A stretch of 64,000 nucleotides of DNA from Voacanga thouarsii (Eukaryota; Streptophyta; Magnoliopsida; Gentianales; Apocynaceae). Location: positions 1,064,001-1,128,000 of the forward strand of contig JANUWF010001161.1 of the NCBI GenBank assembly GCA_026120185.1. Direction: 5' to 3'. Below the pieces are notes generated by a model. That model was given only the letters and a program-made list of their open reading frames with translations, ran no database searches and was not told where the DNA came from. Both the position numbers and the translations under genes were made by a program. Positions within the stretch are counted from its first letter, which is position 1, and every line of letters begins with the position of its first letter. Positions 36,801 to 46,979 of this stretch are shown here, in pieces.

Positions 36801-37113
36801 CTCTATTAGGAAAAAAAAAAACATATTTGTGCCTCTATTCACTAGAAAAAATTTAAGCCTGTCAAACCCTAGGCGCTAGCACTCCCGAGGTAACGAGTTG
36901 GTTCGCCGTGTGTATCCGATAGAGGGCGTTCGCATATTGCAGTGTCTGGTGATCATTCGAGTTGCACGTACGATAGAAAATCAGAATGCAAAGATCTTGA
37001 TTTTGCCAAATAGAGATAATTCTGTAATCCCTAGATCGTCTTAATCATTTATGTTTGGTTCTCGAAGGAATTCATGAATGTTTTTCGCGTTTAGGAGTCC
37101 ACGAATCCCAACA
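33871..37113 (+). mobile_element. 3' LTR of Copia element A, split by a solo LTR
   Basis: Partner of 8775-10302. After removing the inserted solo LTR C (34847-36552) and one copy of its GAAAA duplication the length is about 1532 bp. It ends CCCAACA at 37113 and is followed directly by reverse-oriented gag of element B, which shows that A was inserted in B. Confidence 0.92.
34847..36552 (+). mobile_element. solo LTR of Copia family C
   Basis: A 1706-bp complete LTR, TGTTAGTGTTGTGCCC to GAGATACCCAACA, flanked on both sides by GAAAA (34842-34846 and 36553-36557). The uninterrupted target can be read in the 5' LTR of A near 9740-9760, where GAAAATTGACC is continuous, confirming the insertion. 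No coding part is attached. Confidence 0.95.
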
Positions 37114-37771
37114 AAAGAATCTACCAGTATAACTGCATTGACTTCTTTCTTCAAAGAAATTTCTACAGCCTTGAGAAGGTTGATCAACTCGGATAGTATG
37201 GTCTCAATCTTATTCATTTGGTAGTTAATCACAAATTGTGAAAACTACTTGGCAAAGATTGTAGAATTAAGTCAACACTTAATTCATGATCTATTACAAA
37301 CCCAAGTGACTTAAACTTCTCAATCAAGCCTAGCATTTTCATCCCATGAGTGGTCACAAAAGTATCCTCAGCCATCTCAGATTGGAATAACTGTTTAGAG
37401 ATCTCGTATCTCTCTATTCTAGCTTGCTGATCAAATAGCTCCCTAAGATAGAAGATAATAGAATAAGCATCCATATGCTCATGCTACTTTTGTAGTTTAA
37501 AGTTTATTGATATAAGCAAGATATACGATGTTGTGTTACTGTCTTATTGGTACTTCTTATGGATAACATGCTCATTACCAGGAGCATTTTGGGATGGGGG
37601 TAGCGGAATAGGAGCATCTAGTACGTAGAGCAATTTTTTTGCCTTGAGAACGATTCTCAAGTTTCTATACCAGTCTAGAAAAATTGACTCGATAAGCTTA
37701 TTGATTTCCAAGATACTACATAATTTATATACACATGATATGCAAATAGTTAGGTCTTCAATTAAGTGCAC
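37114..37771 (-). pseudogene. gag: Copia element B: gag, 5' part, broken
   Basis: Minus strand, from about 37771. The start resembles the Gag of C: LDWYRNLRIVLKAKKLLYVLDAPIP (37690-37610), DAYSIIFYLRELFDQQARIERYEISKQLF (37474-37390), and NYQMNKIETILSELINLLK (37229-37170). Two or more frameshifts occur, including one near 37230 and one near 37500. It stops at 37114 with element A. The remainder of gag continues on the minus strand from 8774. Confidence 0.88.
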
Positions 37772-38837
37772 AATTATTCTACTATTTTATTCAAATTAAC
37801 AGCTCCCATTATTGATTTAAGAAAGCCTGTTGGAAGCTTTCTTAGTGAATCAATATCTAAATTCCTTAAGAATGACCTTAGTCTGCCCAACAAACTATTC
37901 TTAAGCTCAATGGTATATATCCAATACCAATTATATCGAATGTAATTACCAGATCATTAGATGATTAACATATTTTAATCTTAAAGCCTTTAAACTAGCC
38001 CCATCTTACATCTATTTTTTCTTTTGCTTAAGTTAGCCCAACTGGAAAAAGGAAATTAGTTAAACCTATTCCATTAATTAGGAATTTAAATTTCATAGCT
38101 CGAACATACTCGATGCTAAGTAGGCTTGGGTTAGCCTAACATTCTGGTCTCGAAAAAGACCTATCGTTCTTACTATATTAATGGAAGATATTAGGTTTAA
38201 TATTAATTGAGAGATTTGTTATATGAGTAGTCTCATACATTTGGCATGTATAAATATCAACACATTGACAATATTGTAATAGACTCAATTACATGGCTTG
38301 GTTATGTACTTTTCTAAATTAATTTTCTTGAGCCAAGTAGGAAATTATTTTGGTCAAACCTATGTGTTCACACATGTTTGAGATTAAAGTTTTACCGTCC
38401 TCTCGCTTTGTTATTGAATATCATATCCAAAAACTTGAAAAATAATTTCTAATATATCTAACATATGTAATCTAATTACATAAATTCATAATAAAGAAAT
38501 CCTGAGTTATACTGAAGGGGATTTAGATGAGAAGAAAAATTATAGGAGAATTATAGAGAAAGACAGGACATGCATGCCTATTTATTCAAAACAAAGTAAT
38601 AAAAATACATGATATAATATTAATTAATCAAAATTAATTAGTCTAAATCCATAACCAAGCCAAGATGCCAAGAACATGCATAAAACATATTAATCAAAAT
38701 AAATATACGTGAAATATAAATTTTCAAAATTATTGTTTTGGAAAATAATATGATTAGCCTTGAAATCAAAATTTAGGAAAACAATCGGGTCTATTTTGAT
38801 GAAGGAAAAAGCTTGTGGTTAAAAGGAAAGAATGCAA

Positions 38838-38902
38838 TACACACACACGCACGCGCACGCGCGTGCCCGCGTGCGCGCGCGCACACACACACACACATAT
38901 AT
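38838..38902. repeat. alternating purine-pyrimidine tract (CA)n(CG)n(CA)n
   Basis: CACACACGCACGCGCACG... through CGCGCGCG-rich centre back to CACACA. A strict purine-pyrimidine alternation apart from one CCC interruption; Z-DNA prone. Confidence 0.9.
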
Positions 38903-39215
38903 TTTTAAACAACTGTACCTCTGTAGGGCTTGGGTGTCAATTTGTAAATTGCAATTGCTAAAGCAACTTTCTTTTCCTTTGGAAACAATTAGCAAAATGG
39001 TTCAACAACTTCTTTGGAAATAAATTGTGTGTTTTTTTTATTTCTTTGGAAATAATTTCCAATGGCTAAATGTTTCAACAACTTCCAATCACATTGGAAA
39101 TTGTCTCAGTTTGAGCAATTTGAATCATTTCCAAATTCATCAATTGGAAACAATTTCCTATATATTTTTTTCCTTTTCTCACTGATTTTTTTTTTAAGCT
39201 AACCAAATGATATGA

Positions 39216-39292
39216 CAACACACACACACACACACACACACACAGAGAGATATATATATATATATATATATTTGTATGTGTGTGTGTGTGTA
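39216..39292. repeat. (CA)n(GA)(TA)n(TG)n compound microsatellite
   Basis: CA run, short GAGA, TA run, then TG run; the CA and TG halves are mutually complementary around the TA centre, so a hairpin is possible. Confidence 0.9.
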
Positions 39293-39403
39293 TAAACAAT
39301 TTCCTAATTCATATTATTATTATTATTATTATTAATTTTTAGAAATAATTTCCAAATATTTCATCAGTCCTTTTACTGAAACTAATTTCAGTGATTAATA
39401 TAC

Positions 39404-39404
39404 A

Positions 39405-39457
<53 letters not shown>
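39404..39457. repeat. (AAT)n microsatellite
   Basis: About 17 AAT units. A shorter inverse-complement ATT run lies 70 bp away at 39311-39334. Confidence 0.92.
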
Positions 39458-39458
<1 letters not shown>

Positions 39459-39617
39459 CCACAAAAAAATATTTTCCATTATCAAAATTTTCATAAAACA
39501 ATTTTTCACGGACTCGAATATATTTTGAAACAATTTCAAGACCACCGAAAATTTATGAAACAATTTCATAATGCAAATAAAACTCATAAAATACATACGA
39601 CATATTTCTAATACCAC

Positions 39618-39897
39618 TATTAGATATTGATCATGCACAACGAAAAATAAAATGAAATCCACTCAAATGATCACTCGTATGTAATTTAACAGATTAGGAG
39701 AGGAAAAAAAATTTGTTACCTCGGAAACGTAACTTTTAAAATTCCTTTTCACTCATATGGAACTTTTTCGGAAATTGTCCAAGTCGTGAACCACTAAATT
39801 TCAAATGTAGGAATTTCTCTAATAGAAATCCACACGAAGAATCGGTACTCCAAATAGGCACCAAAATCCTATGCTAGTAGGATTAATTCTTATTGGC
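39618..39897 (-). mobile_element. 5' LTR of Copia element B, end part
   Basis: On the minus strand this is the last 280 bp of an LTR like family C (GGATTTTGGTGCC..., CTATTAGAGA...), ending CTAATA next to the PBS. Element I is inserted at 39898 and hides the rest. Confidence 0.72.
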
Positions 39898-40610
39898 TGT
39901 TGACGTCATTTTTAGCCGATCCGTTGCAATGGTAACTTTCAGCTGAAGCTGATATGAATTCTGCCAAACGGATGATGACATCAAGAAAAATCCTCAACGG
40001 TTGTATGCGATCAACAATCGGAACCAGGAGCCAATGAGCCATCACCCGCACACCTCGACACAATCGGCAAGACATTACCGTTCTCAACTGCCAAGGACGG
40101 GCCACAAAGCGGGATTTTCTCCACGTTCGAAAGTCGACAGCTGTGCCACAGCAAGTATAAAGTAAGCAGGAATCCCAGATTGAAGGATACTAATACTCAT
40201 CTCAAGCTAAATTACCAAAATTTTCTAGTTTTCAATTCTTTTTTTCCACATTTTATAGTTTTCTTCACAGCTTCCATTTATAGCTTTTCTTACAGCTTTG
40301 TTTACAGCTTTGTTCACGTTTGCTTTGCAATTTTATTTACTCCTTTGATTACAAATATTCCGTTTGATGTTGCTTTGATTATCAATTCCTGTATTCATTC
40401 ATCATTTTAATCAAAATACATCGTGTTCAGTCCCGTTTTGCTTTCGCATGCAATATTTCTACCTGTTTGGACCCTTTCTATAATAAGTTCAAGGAACCCA
40501 TGTATTTTAAAAGATCCAGCTCATCCATTCATCTTTCCATCAGACTGTTTATGTTTATCAGAAGAGCAGCCGATCGACACTTCTATTGTCTCCCTTTTCG
40601 TAAGGCAACA
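39898..40610 (+). mobile_element. 5' LTR of Tat-type element I
   Basis: A 713-bp LTR from TGTTGACGTCA to GGCAACA, followed by a PBS. A TATA-like TATAAAG lies at 40156-40162 and a CRE-like palindrome TGACGTCA at 39901-39908. The same LTR starts again at 63446. The left flank TTGGC (39893-39897) would be its target duplication; the right partner is outside the window. Two short frames at 40180-40410 are Ser/Phe-rich without a domain and are read as non-coding. Confidence 0.9.
40156..40162 (+). promoter_or_regulatory. candidate TATA box of LTR I
   Basis: TATAAAG about 260 bp into the LTR, conserved at 63701-63707 in the 3' LTR. Confidence 0.5.
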
Positions 40611-40614
40611 TAAA

Positions 40615-40633
40615 TTGGCATGCCCAGTGGGAC
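40615..40633 (+). other. primer-binding site of element I
   Basis: TTGGCATGCCCAGTGGGAC starts 4 bases after the LTR. It differs from the tRNA-Met PBS of the Copia and Tekay elements. The exact priming tRNA is not identified here. Confidence 0.6.
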
Positions 40634-40675
40634 CCAAAGGGTAGTTGTTGCATGCAATTGCATTCAAGACGTATT

Positions 40676-42605
40676 ATGGCTAATTCTCAGTAGCAATCCT
40701 TAAGGTCTTCATCGGATTCATCCGATCGGCCTATTGTTCGAACTTTACGGGGGGCTTTTGATCCTATAATGACAACATTCGGGAGCACTTAGGTTACCCT
40801 CCCTGAGCAATAGGGGGTGCAGACTTCATCTCCTTCCTAGGTATCCCAGTTGACACCTACTTCTCTAACCGCCATACGACAGGCTATGGAGCAGTGTACA
40901 TGCGAACTCATTCAGAGCCTTATTCCTCAATTCACCATAGTATTTCAGCCTTTGCTTCAGAACAAGCTTCATAATTTTGAACAAAGGCAAAATGCTTACG
41001 GGGCACCTCAGGTAGGTGTCTATCCTCCCCCCTCATCCATTGTTGCACCTTCTTATGGGTCGGTACAATTATTGCACTGAGAGCAGTCTATGCTAATGCT
41101 TGGGGGGCACCAAGGGAATCCAAGGTTAAATGCACTTGGCGTGGTTCCTACAGAGCTTTTCTTAGGAAGAACTCCACCGTATCCGGTTATAGGGACCTAG
41201 GTGCCGATAGGGGCACATATATTCTACGACTAGAATGCTGCCCCAAACAAGAATGTTGGCTTTTCGTACGGAGGACCCCCAGAGCTACATTGCAACTATC
41301 CCGACCACGTATCTCGTTACTATGACAATTTATCCAATGCAGGGGGTAGGGTATCTTGAGATGGCTTCATTCCCCAGACAAGGTTCTTGACCTACTGTGG
41401 TAAGTTCTCCCATGCAGACTCAACAGCCAATGCCATCAGCCGATGTCGGCTCAATAACGGAGGCATTGCGTCGATAAGCCAAACTCGGCCAGGGTATCAA
41501 AAGCCATACCCAGAATGGGTAGACTCTAAGGCAGTACTACCACGAGGATTTAAGTTGTCTGAGTTCTCCACATTCTCTGGAGAGGATAACAAATTCACTA
41601 TAAAGTATATAAGAAGGTTCACAACACAATGTGGATAGTTTAGGAATAGTGATTGGCATAAATTACAGTTATTCTCTTTATCCTTAATAGGGGCGGTGTT
41701 TACTTGGTATGCAAACCCGATGCTTGGTTCTGTGGACTCATGGGCCGATATGGAACAAATCTTTCATGAGCATTTCTTTAAACCGGCACCTGAGGTATTC
41801 ATAGCTGATCTTTTGGCAGTTAAGTAGAAATCATCCGAAGGCGTCGCAGAATTCATTGAGCACTTTCAGAAAACTAAGGCCCAAATGCACCACCCAATTG
41901 CTGGAAATAGAGTGTGCTTGGATAGCCATCAGTAGAATGCATCTGTAGCTCAAAGAGCGCCTTATCCTACAGGATTTCTCTAATCTATCCCATTTGCTGT
42001 CTTAGGCCGTCAGGATAGAAGAAATGATTAGGGAAAAAGAAAAAAGGCGGTCAGTCAAGTTTTCTCAAAGACAGACTATGATATTGATAGTGGATGATGT
42101 TACCGATAATGAGGAAGAACAAATGCTAGATGTGATGGTGGAAGAATTAGTAAAAGGTGCATCTTACACTTGCCCTTTTCTGAAGCTTGGCAAAGGGAAA
42201 AAGGAAGCTTCTCCTGCAGGTCCATCCATATACACATTCGATGTATCCAAGGTTGAGCAAATCTTTGATTAAATGGTTAAAGATAAGCAGATTCGTCTAC
42301 CATTCAGTCACAAGCTTCCGAGGCTAGAGGGATTGAAGGGCAAGAAATACTGTAAGTAGCATAATTCATTTTACCATAATACTAATAGTTGTGTGGTTTT
42401 CAGGAACACAATACAAAAGGCTTTACAAGAGGGATGGGTACAATTTGCTGACAAACGAGAGGAAACCTTAGTCGATACAGACCTGTTCCTAATAGTAGAT
42501 ACAAGCATGGTGTAGACATGCAAAGAAGACATGAAGTTTAAGCTAGGAGATTCTCCCGTCAAGAGGCAGTCTAAGATTTTGGAAGGAAACAAACCAACGT
42601 TCTAA
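40676..42605 (+). pseudogene. gag: Tat element I: gag, many stops
   Basis: From ATG 40676 (MANSQ). One frame can be followed to about 41930 through at least nine stops, all TAG or TGA. The Gag core is clear at 41500-41900: KLSEFSTFSGEDN, then FTWYANPMLGSVDSWADMEQIFHEHFF, typical of Tat/Ogre-type Gag. Frameshifts follow; 42024-42272 and the block to about 42440 hold a Lys-rich stretch and a degraded zinc-knuckle-like line (KYCK.HNSFYHNTNSC, about 42345-42395). The protein would have formed the capsid. Long dead. Confidence 0.82.
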
Positions 42606-45600
42606 AGGCTAGATGGTCAGCCGTTAGTTTTCACTTGGCTTACAGTTTCAACCTTCACAGACTATTTCCAAGAGAAGGATGAGAAGTTTACAGTGCATGT
42701 GCCTTGCAAAGAGCCGTTCTTCCCAGGCCATCATTCCTAGCTCACGAAAACTCAAAAACAGCGGGAACAGAGAAGACAGGCTTAGCAGAAACAAGCATTG
42801 GAAGAATGGTTAGAGAAACAGGTATGTGCTTCCATAAGTCAGAATATGCTCAGCATTCTTCCATCACAATTCTGAGCAAAGGCCGAGCAAGAAACGGTAG
42901 AAGAAGATTACTACATAACAGAAGAAGCGGTCGTTGAGCTCATCGAGTTTAAAGTGCCATCGGAAGGGATGTTCTTTCTAATCCCCATGACAGAACATTC
43001 TAATCACCTCAAACCGCTGTACATTAAGGCACACATCAATGGAAGACCTTTCTCTCGGGTTTTCATCGATGGAGGAGTTATGTTGAATGTAATGCCATTA
43101 GCAATTTTAAGGCATTTGAGCAAGGATTACGATGATTTGTCTCCTACTAAAATACAAATTCTTAATTTCACTTAGGAGGCTACCAAGGTAGAAGGGGTTA
43201 TCACTTTTGAGGTGGCCATAGGATCCAAGGTTAGTAAGACTGTTTTCTTTGTAATCACGGAAAACCCGGCGTATTTTGTCTTACTAGGTAGGGATTGGAT
43301 TCATGTGAACCATTGCGTTTCGTCAATGCCTCACCAAAGGATGTTGATCTAGGATGGAGAACAAGTAGAAAGGATACCAGCCGATCCCAATCTGTTTTCT
43401 GCAGAAGTGCACATAAACGAGGTAGTGTTCTACCATTCTACTTTTGACCTGAGCCATTACTCCAAGCTCACCATAGCTCATAACCAGATCACAACGGAAG
43501 TGTTGGAGGATCAATGTCCAAAAACAGAGGACCCTGACATTCAGCATGCACCTGGTTTCATTGCTCAGGACCCGTTAACGGAAATGGACATTGGGGAACC
43601 TGGGGAGAATAGAACCACAAAGGTAATCTTGTATTTAACTTTCAATCAGCGGAATGCTCTAATGGTACTGATTAGCAAGTACAAAGATTATTTCGGATGG
43701 GATTATCATGAGATGTCGGGGCTAGACAGAGGTATTGTAAAGCATTGCTTGCCAGTTAAGGAAGGTTTTAAGCCTCATAAATAGCTTGCTCGGCGTTTTA
43801 ATCCCGCTCTCTTACCCAGGATCAAAGAAGAAATTGAGAGGTTGCCTCGTTGTGGTTTCATTCGTGCCTGCTGATATGCAGATTGGGTATCCAATATTGT
43901 GCCCATCATTAAAAAGAATGGACAGTTGCGGGTTTGTGTTGACTTTAGAAATCTGAATCTGGTTATCCCGAAGGATGAATACACCATGCTGATGGCCAAT
44001 ATATTGGTAGACTTCACTGCAAGAAACTAATTCTTAAGCTTCGTGAACAGATACTTTGGATACAACGAGATATTCATAGCTAAAGAAGACACCAGGAAGA
44101 CAGCTTTTCGTTGCCCAAGATCTATCGGTTGATTCGAATAGATAGTTATGCCTTTCGGATTGAAAAATGCTGGAGCTACTTTTCAGAAAGCCATGAATCT
44201 CATTTTCCATGATCTCATCGGCAAGACCATGGAGGTTTACATTGACGACTTAGTGGTCAAGTCGCCCACTTTTTCATAACACCTACAGTGGTTGGAGTAG
44301 GCTTTCCTTAGAATACGTCAACATCAATTAACGATCAACCCCACCAAATATGCTTTCGGAGTTTCAGCCAGAAACTTCCTCGAGTTCTTGGTGCATCAAA
44401 GAGGGATTGAGTTAGATTAGAATGAAGTAAGGGATATTCTATAGGTAAGGCCACTGTAAACCAAAATGGAGCTCCAAAATTTCTTAGGAAAACTTAGCTT
44501 CCTGCTATGCTTTCTGGCAAATACCGCAGGCAAGCAGAAGGTATTCTTTTCTTTGCTTCATTTAAAGTCATCATTGGACTTCATTTGGCAATCGGAGCAT
44601 CAAGAGGCATTTGATCAGATCAAGGCTGCTTTGTCACGACTGCCAGTTTTGGTACCTCCACGGAATAAGGTACATTTGAAATTGCACATTTCAACAGCTC
44701 TAGAGTCTATCATCTACCTGCTGGCTCAGGACAATGCACAAGGGGTTGAAAAGACAGTCTACTACCTCAGTCAAAACCTGACGGATACCGAGACTAAGTA
44801 TTCCTCTGTTGAGAAACTATGCTTGTCTTTATATTATGCATGAGTAAAGCTAGAGTATTATTTGCTACCTAGGGAAGTGCAAGTCCTGTGCAAAATTGCT
44901 CTCATGAAATATTTGCTGAATCGACCATTGTTGGAAGGACGGTTAATGAAATAAGCTATTAAGTTACACACTTTTTCATTAACTCATTTACCTTTGAAAG
45001 TGGTGAAAGGTCAAGCTATAGCCGATTTCCTAGCCGAGCATCCATCGGTAGAAGTGCCCAATCCTGAAAAGAAAGAAGTATAGGGGTACATCTCATATAA
45101 GCCATGGAAGTTGGAATTTGATGGATCCAGCACACAGAGTAAGGTAGGCGCCGGGTTGGTTATAGAGGCTCTTTGTGGACGACAAGGAAAAATCTTGTTT
45201 AAGTTGAGTGAAGTGACCTCAAATAATTAGGCGGAATACGATGCTCTTATTTTGGGACTTCGGATCCTAAAGGTTTTGGACACACGAATAGTCAATATAA
45301 CAGGGGATTCTCAGATTGTCATCCAAAAAATTTCAGGTGAGTACAAATGCACTAATCCCGTGTTATCAAATAAGTTACAGGAAGTGCGAGAGCTGTTGCA
45401 ATACTTCTTGGAAGTCATCTTGACCCATGTTCCTCAATGTGAGAACCGGGGGGCAAACGACTTAGCTTAGACGGCTTCAGGTTTTAAGAAAAGATTCGGG
45501 ATGATAATGTGTCAGTAGAGATCAGAAGAAAGACATGAAGAAGACTGGCGGTTCAATATCGTCTTATACTTGCGGAAGCCTACGGGCTAGGTTTCACGGG

Positions 45601-46788
45601 AGCTAAAGTGTAAGGCATTAAACTTTGTATTGATCAGGAATGACGTATTCAGAAGAAGGCATACAGGAGTTTTGTTGAGATACTTGTCCAAGTGAGAAGA
45701 AGCATAGGAGTTAGTCGAAGTACATGAAGGCCTATATGGTGCTCATTAAGCGGGTCCTAAGTTGAAATAGACATTGCAACGACATGGATTTTACTAGCCT
45801 TTGATGACTATAGACTGTGTAGCCTATGCAGCCGGGTATAAGGCATGTCAGAAGCATGGCCCATTGCCTTATACCCTCACCAATGACTTACATCCTATCA
45901 TCAAGCAGTGGCCATGCAAGGGTTAGGCTCTAGACGTCATCGACAAGATTATCCCGCCGTCAACTAAAGGGCACACCTTCATTATAGTGGCAACCGATTA
46001 CTTTACCAAGTGGGTAGAAGCACAAGCCCTGACCAGAGTAACCCAATCTGCCATGATCACCTTCCTTTAGTAGAACATCCTTTTTCGATTCGGTATACCT
46101 AAAACCATAATGGCTGCCAAGGGACTATGTTCACAGGAAACAAGGTACGCAACTTTTTAACTCAATTCCAGGTTAAGCTACTTCATTCCTCCCCGTATTA
46201 TGCACAGGCCAATGGTCAGATTGAGGCGACAAACAAGACTTTGATCAGTATGATCTAAAAGTCAGTAGAAGTCAAACCCAGAAGTTGGCATGAAACCCTT
46301 CAAGAGGTATTGTGGGCATATTGGAATGCTTACAAGACCGCTCGGGTTTTACTCCATTTCAGCTGACATATGGACAAGATGCAATGCTACCCGCTGAATT
46401 ATCATTATGATCAGCCCGGGTAGCTTACCAACATTGCTTGTCAGTTGAGGATTACAGATTGGCCTTGACAATGAGTTTGGATCAAGCCCAGAAAGACAGT
46501 TGGATAGCATTAGAAAATATCAGAAAACATAAGGAGAAAGTAGCAAGAACCTACAATCGGAAAGTACGGTGAAGAAATTTTCAAATAGGAGACATGGTTT
46601 AGAAAACTATACTACCCATGGCACCAAAGAACCCACGCTATGGTAAGTGGTCCACCTCATGGGAGGAACCTTTTCTTATTACCCAAGTTTTCGAATGAGG
46701 TGCCTATCGGCTGATGACACTCAACAAGAAGGAAGTGAACAATGCCATAAATGGTAAGTATTTGAAGAAGTTTTATCCTACATTCTAG
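42606..46788 (+). pseudogene. pol: Tat element I: pol (PR, RT, RNase H, second RNase H, IN), broken
   Basis: Protease region at 42954-43330 (RVFIDGGVMLNVMP, where the usual D-x-G-S/A is D-G-G-V; then LLGRDWI). RT at about 43720-44280: GQLRVCVDFRNLN, AKEDTRKTAFRCP, MPFGLKNAGATFQKAM and VYIDDLVVKS with the catalytic D-D. First RNase H at 44466-45000 (FDQIKAALSRLPVL, ETKYSSVEKLCLSLYYA). A second, archaeal-type RNase H at 45100-45475 (KLEFDGSSTQSKVGAGLVIE, ITGDSQIVIQKISGEYKC), the hallmark of Tat. Integrase at 45740-46700 with ATDYFTKWVEA and YYAQANGQIEATNKTL; where the second core Asp (in D-N-G) is expected the frame reads AAKG. Ends at TAG 46786. Over ten stops and several frameshifts. Confidence 0.9.
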
Positions 46789-46799
46789 GATAGCAGGAG

Positions 46800-46896
46800 A
46801 AGTATGAAAAAAAAAGAGAAAAAAAAAACAACAGAGAAAAAAAAAAAAGAGAGAAAGAAAAAAACAACAGAGAGACAAAAAAAAAAGAAGAAAAAT
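46800..46896 (+). other. polypurine stretch between pol and antisense ORF
   Basis: About 95 bases almost wholly A and G, with repeated AAAAACAACAGAGA units at about 46826-46838 and 46860-46872. It lies just after the pol stop and before the convergent antisense ORF stop at 46980. Confidence 0.75.
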
Positions 46897-46979
46897 ATGT
46901 TGGCATTTCATATGAAACGGCTGATCACAAAACAGCTGATCAGATGGCTGCTATATTGTAAAAGGGAAAAAAAAAAAAG

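Larger units (their letters stand above)
37772..39617 (-). other. leader (5' UTR) of element B
   Basis: Minus-strand leader between PBS and gag, about 1.85 kb. 37772-38830 aligns with the leader of C (for example the stretch giving the order TTGGGCAAAC, AGGAATTTGGATAT in C). The upstream part is rich in simple repeats: a CA/CG tract at 38838-38902, CA/TA/TG at 39216-39292, ATT at 39311-39334 and AAT at 39404-39457. No coding frame. PBS at 39605-39616 (minus TGGTATTAGA, two changes from canonical). Confidence 0.75.

Noticed and set aside
40180..40644. Phe/Ser-rich frames of 73-76 codons in LTR I and similar ones at 63757-63975
   Set aside because: They lie in the R/U5 part of the LTR, differ between the two LTR copies and show no domain.
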